Shown here: positions 34,390 to 44,102 of the stretch, piece by piece
Layout of the letters: every line of letters begins with the position of its first letter
Numbering within the stretch: the stretch's first letter is position 1
Source of the DNA: Siphonodentalium dalli
Lineage: Eukaryota > Mollusca > Scaphopoda > Gadilida > Siphonodentaliidae
NCBI GenBank assembly: GCA_032622095.1
Contig: CP136068.1
Coordinates: 183,648,796 to 183,712,795, forward strand
Reading direction: 5' to 3'
DNA length: 64,000 nucleotides
Program-made: the position numbers and the translations under genes
Notes under the pieces: generated by a model
The model's input: only the letters and a program-made list of their open reading frames with translations
Database searches by the model: none
What the model was told of the DNA's origin: nothing

Positions 34390-34530
34390 ATGAGTCTTGA
34401 TCTCATCCCATGAATTTGGGCATTTATGGGCGTCATTGTGGCTCGGGTGCTTTGGATTGTACAAAATGTATTGGTTATATAGTTTTATGAGATGTTCGTC
34501 GTAACCGATTTCATAAACTTCCTTCGGCAT
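34390..34530 (-). CDS. small open exon-like ORF, unrecognised, nested in the intron
   Basis: ATG at 34530 opens 47 codons (MPKEVYEIGYDEHLIKLYNQ, then YILYNPKHPSHNDAHKCPNS, then WDEIKTH). They end at CTCAT|GTAAAA, a possible phase-0 donor. Composition is balanced and charged, unlike the repeats around it. A TGACGTCA palindrome lies about 75 bp upstream of the ATG, which would suit a small independent promoter. I recognise no family and found no second exon. It could be a nested gene's first exon or chance. Confidence 0.25.
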
Positions 34531-34750
34531 CTTCAACTATCCAAAAACTAAACTAGCGCAATGCCAACTTTCTGCGACATACCAAATAAAATGGCATTTA
34601 CATGACGTCACTCGGAATTCGCCATCACGACGCAGAGCGTTCACGCACGATTTACTTATTATTTAGTGAAGTCGTCTGCTAAAATTATGTAAATGGTCCC
34701 ATGCTGCCTCTGCTGTTTGAAACAATGCGCCTTTTGTCTTTTCCAATTCA

Positions 34751-35459
34751 ACCCGGATTCCCACGCACCACAATCAATCGACCATACAATGCATTGTCTA
34801 ACACGGATTTCGACGCACCTCAATCAATCGACCATACAATGCATTGTCTAACACGGATTTCGACGCACCACAATCAATCGACCATACAATGCATTGTCTA
34901 ACACGGATTTCTACGCACCACAATCAATCGACCATACAATGCATTGTCTAACACGGATTTCGACGCACCACAATCAATCGACCATACAATGCATTGTCTA
35001 ACACGGATTTCGACGCACCACAATCAATCGACCATACAATGCATTGTCTAACACGGATTTCGACGCACCACAATCAATCGACCATACAATGCATTGTCTA
35101 ACAGGGATTTCGACGCACCACAATAAATCGACCATACAATGCATTGTCTAACACGGATTTCGACGCACCACAATCAATCGATCATACAATGCATTGTCTA
35201 ACCCGGATTCCCACGCACCACAATCAATCGACCATACAATGCATTGTCTAACCCGGATGCGGACACACCACAATCAATCGACCATACAATGCATTGTCTA
35301 ACACGGATTTCGACGCACCACAATCAATCGACCATACAATGCATTGTCTAACCCGGATGCGGACACACCACAATCAATCGACCATACAATGCATTGTCTA
35401 ACCCGGATTCCGACACACCACAATCAATCGACCATACAATGCATTGTCTAACACGGATT
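34751..35459. repeat. 50-bp satellite, ~14 copies
   Basis: Exact 50-bp period: AC(A/C)CGGATTTCGACGCACCA, then CAATCAATCGACCATACAAT, then GCATTGTCTA. Most copies are identical or differ in the GATTTCGACG part (GATTCCCACG, GATGCGGACA). The embedded ATTGTATGGTCGATTGATTG (minus strand) is invariant in nearly all copies. Confidence 0.95.
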
Positions 35460-35673
35460 CCCATAATTTGTGTTCATTCAAGCATGTAGCCACTCATCAT
35501 ATCATTAGTTATAAAATATATTTGTCACAAATAAGATTTCTTCCAAGTTGTAATGTTATCCTCGAAAATACTTGGAACTTACTGTTGTTGAGGTGTTTAC
35601 AGAGCTGACATTTATGCGCTCCTAAAACCATATATGTTTTGTTGTACATGCAGTAATCAACGTTCGGACTTAC

Positions 35674-35790
35674 CCGTTTGACATAGTGTCCCGGTGTAAC
35701 CGGTCCCGGTGCAGCTGCACGAAAAGCTGTTGACGTTGTTGGAGCAAACTCCTCCGTTCACACATGGGTTTGATGAACATTCGTTGGTGT
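35674..35790 (-). CDS. EGF exon 10
   Basis: 117 nt, phase 1-1, acceptor TTTTACAG|AC, donor [26 protein letters not shown]: the second residue is Thr rather than Ile. Then [11 protein letters not shown] and GYTGTLCQT, with six cysteines. Belongs to the CSNNVN subtype of the 39.8-43.1 kb array, although it lies among members of the other subtype. Confidence 0.87.
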
Positions 35791-36335
35791 CTGTAAAATA
35801 AAAAGAGCGAAAACAACATCACAGTTCTGCTTGGTTAAGTCTAAGGTATTGCTTCGCTGCACCTAGAAATTAGGGTGAATGATTGAACATTCAATTAATT
35901 ACATTTTCAAATGTTTCTTCAGTTCACTCATTTTAATCATCGATGTAAATTACATTGCGCTTCCCTTCTAAAGTGGAAACAAAAATGGTTGAAATTACCA
36001 TTCGAATGATGCACTAATAGCCATTAATTTTCTTGACATTCACAAAGCGTTTGATACTCTCTTGGTTAATTACATGAACAACTAATGTGGTGCTAATGGG
36101 AACGTTTTGCAAATATTCAGTCAATTTCTCGATATGGAAATCTCAGTTCCCGGGAAATAACAATAAGTCAAGGTACCAGACAAGAGCCCACTTTATCGCC
36201 GATATCCTATGATATATGTATATATGTGAAGTCCAGAATATCCAATTTTCCATATAGCTAATTAACGACCGTCCAATTTTAGAACGGACGCACTAGCGCA
36301 TTGGCGCGCTGGCATTCCTTGGCATAAACAGAATT
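35791..36335. other. intron, nothing recognised
   Basis: No exon or repeat that I can define. Confidence 0.4.
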
Positions 36336-36581
36336 TCAAAATATACTCACCGAAGGCATGTGCTCAAAATGCGTTCTACCAACTTGATTTTCACCAAAGC
36401 TGACATACATGCAGCTGGTATAACACATCAAAGCTCTATGATCATTTATTGTATTTGCCGTGTGGCATCTATATATTGTTCGGAGTTTATTTGTGACACC
36501 ACTACAACAAACGCACTTTTTTCGTTTAACGAGTGTACAGGGTCTACAGACTGCTTGCAAAACTGATATAGTGCTAAGCAT
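36336..36581 (-). pseudogene. possible piggyBac-like transposase C-terminal remnant
   Basis: The minus strand reads CRPCTLVKRKKCVCCSGVTN followed by KLRTIYRCHT and ALMCYTSCMYVSF. The spacing CVCC-x10-YRC ... MC-x3-C resembles the Cys-rich finger that ends piggyBac transposases. The second Cys pair is disturbed by an insertion, and no transposase core can be read in the 700 bp upstream because of stops. Weak assignment. Confidence 0.25.
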
Positions 36582-37454
36582 GCTCGGAACCTACCCGATT
36601 GAATCAAGTGTAGAAGCTCGAAAACGTTCGTTGTTTGGATCTCTCTGTCGCTTAGCATCTAGTAAAACATGAAGATCTGTTTTTGAATGTAGTCGATACC
36701 ACTTTGTTCACTCATTAGCAGCAAAAACATCTAGATTATTGGTGATGTTGTTGCCATTGTCGAGAAATATAACCTTATGTATATCGTCGATGAGTATATA
36801 TGTTCTGGTCTCTTCCCATCAAATGAGATATGGAAATCTCGCGTAAAACTAACAAACAAATCGTCAACGAGGCAGAATGGAACCTGATATTGACGACAGA
36901 CCTAGCTTTCATCCGCTTTCTGAGAATTAATCATACACTCAGTATGTCCAAACGTTGTGCCGAAAATTTCCACAAAACAAACGACAGCACTGGTCGTCAA
37001 TGCAACACTTGCTGAGATGAAGGGCAATGCCCTAACTGTTAATCCATATATGTCGACAAAGTCAAACGCATCCTAATTGACAGTAATGAGTTTACACTGA
37101 TACGAAACAACATGTGCTTTGGCTTAATCGACCGGTATGGTACACTTTGTTCCATTGCAATTTATGAACTAAATGATGATTCCATCCCATCCCTTCATCG
37201 CATGCACGTCAGTAATCACATACAGAATGTTATTGATATTAATTGTTTTGCGAACTACATAATCGGATTTACTGCACAACTATGGTTGCCGTACAACACT
37301 CTCCAGTAATCGAACGGAGTGAACACTACCTGTCCCAAAGTTTAAAAGTTAACGCGGCGTTTGAAACCGGCATGATCATAACCCATCAGAATTATGTATG
37401 GATTATTATGTGAACAAAACTTGTACATGAAGTACACGTATTGTGTGCAATGTG

Positions 37455-37700
37455 TGATCTACATCATCAACACCACCATAATCATCATCATCATAATCAG
37501 AATCATCAGCATCATCATCGTCATCATATTAATCATCACCGTATTCAACATAATCTCCATCATCGTACGATCATAATCGTCATCAGCAGAGAATCATCAA
37601 CATTATTAAGATAATCATCGTCAACAACAACTAGTATATCCTCATCTTCTTCCGCATCTTCAACATCATCATCATCATCAGTATTACCATCGTCATCAGC
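37455..37700. repeat. CAT/ATC-rich simple sequence
   Basis: Irregular (CAT)n and (ATC)n runs with interruptions. Confidence 0.85.
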
Positions 37701-37705
37701 AGCAC

Positions 37706-37949
37706 CATGATTGACATTAAAATAAGTATTCATACAGACCTGTCTGACATCTTAACATAAGTATTCATACAGACCTGTCTGACATCTTAACATAAGTATT
37801 CATACAGACCTGTCTGACATATTAACATAAGTATTCATACGGACCTGTCTGACATCTTAACATAAGTATTCATACATAGCTGTCTGACATATTAACATAA
37901 GTATTCATACGGACCTGTCTGACATCTTAACATAAATATTCATACAGAC
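37706..37949 (-). repeat. 35-bp minisatellite that repeats an EGF 5' splice site
   Basis: On the minus strand, GATGTCAGACAG|GTCTGTATG (the last exon bases plus donor of EGF 9) is repeated at exactly 35-bp steps into the intron, with borders at 37915, 37880, 37845, 37810, 37775 and 37740. All but the 37880 copy keep the GT. The real donor is at 37950/37949. Reading through from EGF 9 meets a TAA within the first 35 bp (TGLYEYLC then stop). Confidence 0.9.
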
Positions 37950-38066
37950 CTGTCTGACATCTTGTCCCGGTGTAACCGGTCCCGGCGCAGTAACACGAAT
38001 AGCTGCCTATGTTATTGTAGCAAGATCCTCCGTTCAGACATGGATTGGACGAACATTCGTTGATGT
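37950..38066 (-). CDS. EGF exon 9
   Basis: 117 nt, phase 1-1, acceptor CATTTCAG|AC, donor [26 protein letters not shown], then [11 protein letters not shown] and GYTGTRCQT. Six cysteines with the calcium-binding D-x-N-E start. Followed in its intron by the array of six extra donor copies. Confidence 0.9.
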
Positions 38067-39014
38067 CTGAAATGGTGCAACGCATGACTAAGTTAACAAT
38101 GTTATGTTCACCTGGTTGATGTCTAAAATAGTGCAATGTAGAACTTGTAGGAACAAAAACCTAACACATGTGTACGCCCAGGAAACATGTTCGTCAGTAT
38201 ATTCCACTGGTGTTCTTTCAAGCATGTAGCCACTCACCATATCATTTGTCGTACAATATGTTGGTCACAAATAAGATATCTTCCCAGTTGCATTGCATTC
38301 TGATTACCACATCTGATGTTTATATAAAGCGATCGATATACGCCCATCAAGCCGCATGACTCAATCTAGACACGCCTCACAGCCGAGTGGCGCGAAATCG
38401 ACACTTTGTGCTTCAAGTGTAATTCAATATATATCTAGAAAGCGCTACCAAAACTGGTCAGTCTTTCTGACATTGCATATAGTATGCAATTTGAAACTGG
38501 AATTCGATGGATTCCGTCACTAAAGTGAAATATAGATTGCATGAAATGTACAAAAATATTATTAAATGCAAAAGTGTAAACATGTGTTTAGACGTTATCG
38601 CATGCGTGTCTCTGGTTGGAATCCGATGTATTCCTCATATACATGTAATACATTTTTGGGTATATACGCATTGCTTTATTCACAAAAACAATTGCTTGCT
38701 TTTGATGATCTTTTGTAGAATGAGTTGCGGATGGCGTGATGATTTATACCACACCATATAATAATACTGTATCAGGATCGGACAATCGTTGACTGTGAAT
38801 TGTTTGATAATACAGTTACAACAGTTTTGATTTAAGTGTGATGAAAAGAGTAAATTATTCGGACGTCAATGCGACCGGATTGGTGACATCATTATCTCTA
38901 TAGTTCAACAGTACATTCAACGCATGGCCAACGGTAATACACATTGAATGGCATTTCATTCGGTGAATAAATGTGTTTCCCGATAGCGGATGCACAATAA
39001 GTATTCATACAGAC
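38067..39014. other. intron, a duplicated block shared with 15.3-16.9 kb
   Basis: 38700-38950 aligns with 15365-15420 joined to 16690-16880 (ACTGTATCAGGAT(C/A)GGACAATCG; AATTATTCGGAC(G/A)TCAATGCGAC). So the LINE and 57-bp repeats at 15.4-16.3 kb are insertions into one copy. 38435-38515 is the inverted match to the 5' flank of the LTR element. Confidence 0.7.
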
Positions 39015-39131
39015 CTGTCTGACATATTGTCCCGGTGTAGCCGGTCCCAGTGCAGGAACACGAAAAGCTGCCGACATTGTTGTAGCAAACTCCTCCGTTC
39101 AGACATGGGTTGGACGAACATTCGTTGATAT
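39015..39131 (-). CDS. EGF exon 8
   Basis: 117 nt, phase 1-1, acceptor TTTTAG|AT, donor [26 protein letters not shown], then [11 protein letters not shown] and GYTGTICQT. Intermediate in sequence between the CYNN and CSNN subtypes, and located at the junction of the two groups. Confidence 0.9.
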
Positions 39132-39549
39132 CTAAAATAGTGCAAATTATCACTAAATAAACAATATCAGTTATATTCACCAGGTTGATGCATAAAATAT
39201 TGCAATGGTAGGAACAAAAGCCTATTGTTAATGACAAAATGTACAGCACACATGTACGTGAACACATTTCCACTTCGCGAACCCAGGGATTTTTGGCAAG
39301 ATGACTCTTCCAATTCAATTGGTGTTCATTCGAGCATGTAGCCACTCGCCATATCATTAGTAAAGTTGTAAAATATCTTGGACACAAATTAGATATCTTC
39401 AAAGTTGCCTTCCATTCTGATGACCACATCTGAAGATTGCCGGGGAACTTACTTTGTTGAGATGTGCATATAGCTGACATGTTATACTTCCTAAAACCAT
39501 ATATGTTTTGTCGTACATGTAGTGAGTAACGTTTTCAGTTCAGACCTAC

Positions 39550-39590
39550 CCGCCTGGCATGTAGTCCCGGTGTAACCGGTCCCGTCGCAG
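39550..39590 (-). pseudogene. truncated EGF exon remnant
   Basis: Only the last 41 nt of an EGF exon remain, coding [13 protein letters not shown] followed by a good donor, G|GTAGGT. Upstream of GCAG the exon is replaced by the ATGATTACGGCCGCCAGCAG dispersed sequence found in the other introns. There is no acceptor, so it cannot be spliced in as an EGF module. It marks a lost array member between EGF 7 and EGF 8. Confidence 0.85.
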
Positions 39591-39915
39591 CATGATTACG
39601 GCCGCCAGCAGCCATCTTCGATATCAGAATTCAATCCGTTGGCACGGACTACCGACCGGAGTGTTCGTCTAATCATCATGAAATTTGTGGTCGATGTTAA
39701 TATTGAAATTTAGATGGTAAAGAGTCATCTTGGAGTTTTTCGGTAATAAAAATGGCCGCCGGCAGCCATCTTGGATTTTATTCTTCGCATGACTAAAAAC
39801 CATTTGCACGGGCTACAAGTCGTACCTTTGGTCGGATGTCCGACATGTTATGGGTTCCTAAAACCTACACGTTTTGTTGTACTTGTAGTGAGTAACGTAT
39901 TCAGTTCAGACCTAC

Positions 39916-40032
39916 CCGTTTGACATGTCGTCCCGGTGTAACCGGTTCCGGTGCAGTTACACGAAAAGTTGTTGACGTTGTTGGAGCAAATTCCTCCGTT
40001 CACACATGGATTTGACGAACATTCGTTGATGT
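39916..40032 (-). CDS. EGF exon 7
   Basis: 117 nt, phase 1-1, acceptor TTTAACAG|AC, donor [26 protein letters not shown], then [11 protein letters not shown] and [11 protein letters not shown]. Six cysteines. Last full member of the 0.63-kb array. Confidence 0.9.
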
Positions 40033-40542
40033 CTGTTAAATAAAAAGAGCGAAAACACAATCACAATTCTGCTTGCTTTAGTCTGATATATTTCTTCGCT
40101 TTCCTTTTGGGGTCATTCAGCCATAAAATATGGCTGCTCTGAGCCATCTTGGATTTTACTCTTTGCAATACTAAATCCTTTGAAATGGGCTACAGGTCGT
40201 ACCTTTGGTCGAATCATCACGATTATGGCCGCCAGTGGTCATCTTAGATTTCAAAATTCAATCAATTAGCACGGGCTACCATCCGGAGTGTTCGTCTGAT
40301 CATTATGAAAGTTATCGTCGAATTTAACATTGACGTGTAGATGGTAACGAGTAATTTTGTGTTTTTTCGGCCATAAAACATGGCCGCTGGCAACCATCTT
40401 GGAACTTATTCTTCGCATGACTAAAACCTTTGGCACCGGCTACAAGTTGTATCTTTGTCGGGTGTCCGACATGTTATACGTTCCTAAAACCATACATGTT
40501 TTGTTGTACTTGTAGTGAGTAACGTATTCAGTTCAGACCTAC

Positions 40543-40659
40543 CCGTTTGACATGTAGTCCCGGTGTAACCGGTCCCGGCGCAGTTACACGAAAAGCTGTT
40601 GACGTTGTTGGAGCAAATTCCTCCGTTCACACATGGATTTGACGAGCATTCGTCGATGT
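40543..40659 (-). CDS. EGF exon 6
   Basis: 117 nt, acceptor TTTAATAG|AC, donor ACGG|GTAGGT. The only copy starting DIDEC, the closest match to the calcium-binding EGF consensus (D-x-D-E). Then [10 protein letters not shown] and GYTGTTCQT. Six cysteines. Confidence 0.9.
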
Positions 40660-41174
40660 CTATTAAATAAAAAGAGCGAAAACACCATCACAGTTCTACT
40701 TTCTTAAGTCTAAGGTATTACTTCGCTTTTGTTTTGGGTCGTTCGGTCATAAAAAGGCTGCCCTGAGGTATCTTGGATTTTATTCTTTGCATTACTAAAT
40801 CCTTTGACCCCGGATACAGGTCGTACCTTTGGTCGAATCATCATAATTATGGTCGCCAGTGGCCATCTTGGATTTCACAATACAGTCAATTAGCACAGGC
40901 TACCATCCGGAGTGTTCGCCTGATCATTATGAAAATTTTCATCAAATTTACCATTGACGTGTTGATGGTAACTAGTCATTTTGGGTGTTTTCGGCCATAA
41001 AACATGACCGCTGGCAGCCATCTTGGAATTTATTCTTCGCATGACTAAAGCCTTTGGCACGGGCTACGTCGTACACGTCGTACAGTTTGTCGGATAGCCG
41101 ACATGTTATATGTTCCTAAAACCATATATGTTTTGTTGTACATGTAGTGAGTAACGTATTCAGTTCGGACTTAC

Positions 41175-41291
41175 CAGTTTGACAGAGTATCCCGGTGTAA
41201 CCTGTCCCGGCGCAGTTACACGAAAAGTTGTTGACGTTATTGGAGCAAACTCCGCCGTTTACACATGGATTTGACGAACATTCGTTGATGT
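41175..41291 (-). CDS. EGF exon 5
   Basis: 117 nt, acceptor TTTAATAG|AC, donor [45 protein letters not shown]. Six cysteines. Confidence 0.9.
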
Positions 41292-41818
41292 CTATTAAAT
41301 AAAAAGAGCGAAAACACCATCACAGTTCTACTTTCTTAAGTCTAAGGTATTACTTCGCTTTCGTTTTGGGTCGTTCGGTCTTAAAAAGATGGCTGCCATC
41401 AGGTATCTTGGATTTTAATCTTTGCAACACTAAATCCTTTGAAACAGGCTACAGGTGGCACCTTTGGTCGAATCATCATGATTATGGTCGCCAGTGGCCA
41501 TCTTGGATTTCAAAATTCAATCCATTAGCATGGGCTACCGTCCGGAGTGTTCGTCTGATCATTATGAAATTTGTCGTCGAATTTTACATAGACGTGTAGA
41601 TGGTAACCAGTCATTTTTGTTTTTTTCGGATATAACACATGGCCGCTGATACCCAACTTGGAAATTATTCTTCGCGTGACTAAAGCCTTTGGCACGGGCT
41701 ACACGTCGCACGGGCTACACGTCGTATCTTTTGTCGGATAGCCGACATGTTATACGTTCCTAAAACCATACATGTTTTATAGTACGTGTAGTGAGTAACG
41801 TATTTAGTTCAGACTCAC

Positions 41819-41935
41819 CCGTTTGACATGTCGTCCCGGTGTAACCGGTTCCGTCGCAGCTACACGAAAAGTTGTTGACGTTGTTGGAGCAAACTCCTCC
41901 GTTCACACATGGATTTGACGAACATTCGTTGATGT
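41819..41935 (-). CDS. EGF exon 4
   Basis: 117 nt, acceptor TTTAATAG|AC, donor [46 protein letters not shown]. Its CDGTG end matches the truncated remnant at 39550, suggesting those two are closest relatives. Confidence 0.9.
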
Positions 41936-42446
41936 CTATTAAATAAAAATAGCGAAAACACCATCAAAATTCTGCTTGCTTAAGTCTAAGGTATTTCTTG
42001 GCTTTCGTTTTTGGGTCGTTCGGCCATAAAACATGGCTGTCATGAGCCATCTTGGGTTTTACTCTTTGCATGACTAAATCCTTTGAAACGGGCTACAGGT
42101 CGTACCTTTAGTCGAATCATCATGACCATGGCCGCCAGCAGCCACAATGGGTATCAAAATTATATCCATTACCGCGGGCTAACGAGCGGAGTGTTCGTCT
42201 GATCATCATGAGATTTGTCGTCGATGTTAATATTGACATGTAGACGGTAACCAGTCATCTTGGAGTTTTTCGGCCATAAAACATGGCCGCCGGCAGCCAT
42301 CTTGGATTGTATTCTGCGCATGTCTAAAACATTTGGCACGGTCTACAAGTCGTACCTTTAGTCGGATAGCCGACATGTTATACGTTCCTAAAACCATACA
42401 TGTCTTGTTGTACATGTAGTGAGTAACGTATTCAGTTCAGACCTAC

Positions 42447-42563
42447 CCGTTTGACATGTAGTCCCGATGTAACCGGTCCCGGTGCAGCTACATGAAAAAT
42501 TGTTGACGTTGTTGGAGCAAACTCCTCCGTTCACACATGGATTTGACGAACATTCGTTGATGT
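42447..42563 (-). CDS. EGF exon 3
   Basis: 117 nt, acceptor TTTAACAG|AC, donor [45 protein letters not shown]. Six cysteines. Confidence 0.9.
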
Positions 42564-43002
42564 CTGTTAAATAAAAAGAGCGAAAACACAAATCACAATT
42601 CTGCTTGTTTAAGTCTAAGTTATTGTTTGGCTTTCGTTTTTGGGTCGTTCGGCCAAAAAAAACAGGTCGAATCATCAAGATTATGGCCGCCAGTGACCAT
42701 GTTGGATTTCAAAATTCAATCAATTAGCACGGGCCACCGGCCGGAGTGTTCGTCTGATCATTATGAAATTTGTCGCCGATATTAACATTGACGTGTAGAT
42801 GGTAACGAATCATTTTGGGGTCTTTCGGCCATAAAACATGGCCGCTGGCAGCCATCATGGAATTTACTCTTCGCACGACTAAAACCTTTGGCACGGGCTA
42901 CAAGTCGTACCTTTTTTTCGGACAGCCGACATGTTATACGTTCCTCAAACCATACATGTTTTGTTGTACATGTAGTGAGTAACGTACTTAGTTCAGACCT
43001 AC

Positions 43003-43119
43003 CCACTTGACATGTAGTCCCGGTGTAACCGGTCCCGGCGCAGTTACACGAAAAGTTGTTGACGTTGTTGGAGCAAATTCCTCCGTTCACACATGGATTT
43101 GACGAACATTCATTGATCT
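43003..43119 (-). CDS. EGF exon 2
   Basis: 117 nt, acceptor TTTAACAG|AG, donor GTGG|GTAGGT. Because the exon starts AG rather than AC, the split first codon becomes GAG: EINEC instead of DINEC, losing the calcium-ligand Asp. It ends CQV instead of CQT. Six cysteines. Confidence 0.88.
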
Positions 43120-43421
43120 CTGTTAAATAAAAATAGCGAAAACACCATCACAATTATGTTTGTTTAAATCTAAGGTATTTTAAATCCGGTCAATAGATAC
43201 ATGAGCACCATTCTTCAAACATGTTGCAGCAAGACACATTGGAGTAATAAAAATACCACTTTGAACACAATGCATTCGATCGCTGATTAATTAATTTGCA
43301 ATCATTGAAGTTCATGGCATCGGAAACGGACTTATGCGAGACTGCCAGGAAAAGGTATAAAGCGTTATCTTAACCGAACTAACACACATAACGTCGAGTT
43401 TGTTTTGGGATAAAGGAGATG

Positions 43422-43629
43422 GTCCATAAATGGTCGGATTTAGTGAACAGTACCCCTTTAATTTACCGAGAACTGAATTTGGTACCCTGTTCCAATGCAT
43501 TCTCTTATATATGCGAGTCGACTTAGGTCGCCTCGCATATATAAGAGAATGCATTGGCCTAACAATTGTCTCACATTCTTTAACAATGTCCCATAAATGG
43601 TCGGACTAAGTGCACAGTACCCCTTTAAG
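43422..43629. repeat. palindrome (26-bp perfect arms) inside a direct repeat pair
   Basis: 43492-43517 (CCAATGCATTCTCTTATATA...) pairs perfectly with 43532-43557 around a 14-bp loop. Outside it, CCATAAATGGTCGGA(T/C)T(T/A)AG and ACAGTACCCCTTTAA occur on both sides (43422-43462 and 43589-43629). The same palindrome recurs at 50757-50824. Confidence 0.88.
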
Positions 43630-43740
43630 TCGAGGACGTATGACTAAACAAGGGCATCGCTAGGGCATGGCAAAATACGCCCTTTAGCCATTTCGAATAA
43701 AATGATGTATATACTATTTTGGGGTTCGTCTTCTACAGAC

Positions 43741-43857
43741 CTGTCTGACATCTTGTTCCAGTATAGCCGGTCCCGGCGCAGTTACACGAAAAGCTGTTGA
43801 CGTTGTCGGAGCAAACTCCATTATTTATGCATGGATTGGACGAACATTCGTTGAGGT
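43741..43857 (-). CDS. EGF exon 1 (first after the mucin exon)
   Basis: 117 nt, phase 1-1, acceptor TTTAATAG|AC, donor ACAG|GTCTGT. Reads [36 protein letters not shown], the standard pattern C-x4-C-x5-C-x8-C-x-C-x8-C. The mucin exon ends with a single A, so the split codon is AAC (Asn) and this EGF starts NLNEC. It uses INNG instead of the L/VNGG turn. EGF modules of this kind form rigid extracellular rods when in series; calcium usually sits between modules starting D-x-N/D-E. Confidence 0.88.
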
Positions 43858-44102
43858 CTATTAAAAAAAAATGCGAAAATACCATCACATTTTAGCGCGT
43901 TTACATATAGGATACATCTTCGCAGTAAATTCGAAATTAGAACGAATGGTTGAACGTTAAGTTAATTAAATGTGCAATTGATTCATCAATTCACCCATTG
44001 TAATGATAGATGTAATTTATAGTGCGCTTTGTTTCGTGTTTCGTCGCCATAGCGGACATAAAACAGGTGTACTTATATACATATACATGTATGCATACTT
44101 AC

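Larger units (their letters stand above)
39840..43130 (-). repeat. tandem array of EGF exon plus intron, ~0.63-kb unit, 6 copies
   Basis: Exon starts at 43119, 42563, 41935, 41291, 40659 and 40032 are 556, 628, 644, 632 and 627 bp apart. Each intron carries the same order: donor, TACATGTAGTGAGTAACGTA-like border, CGACATGTTATACGTTCCTA, GGCCGC(T/C)GGCAGCCATCTTGG, a CATTATGAAATTTGTCGTCG block and AAATAAAAAGAGCGAAAACA. The unit duplicated as a whole, giving ready-made symmetrical exons. Confidence 0.92.

Noticed and set aside
34701-35459. CRISPR-like array (50-bp period with variable part)
   Set aside because: The whole 50-bp unit repeats with few point variants; there are no unique spacers, and the sequence is eukaryotic.
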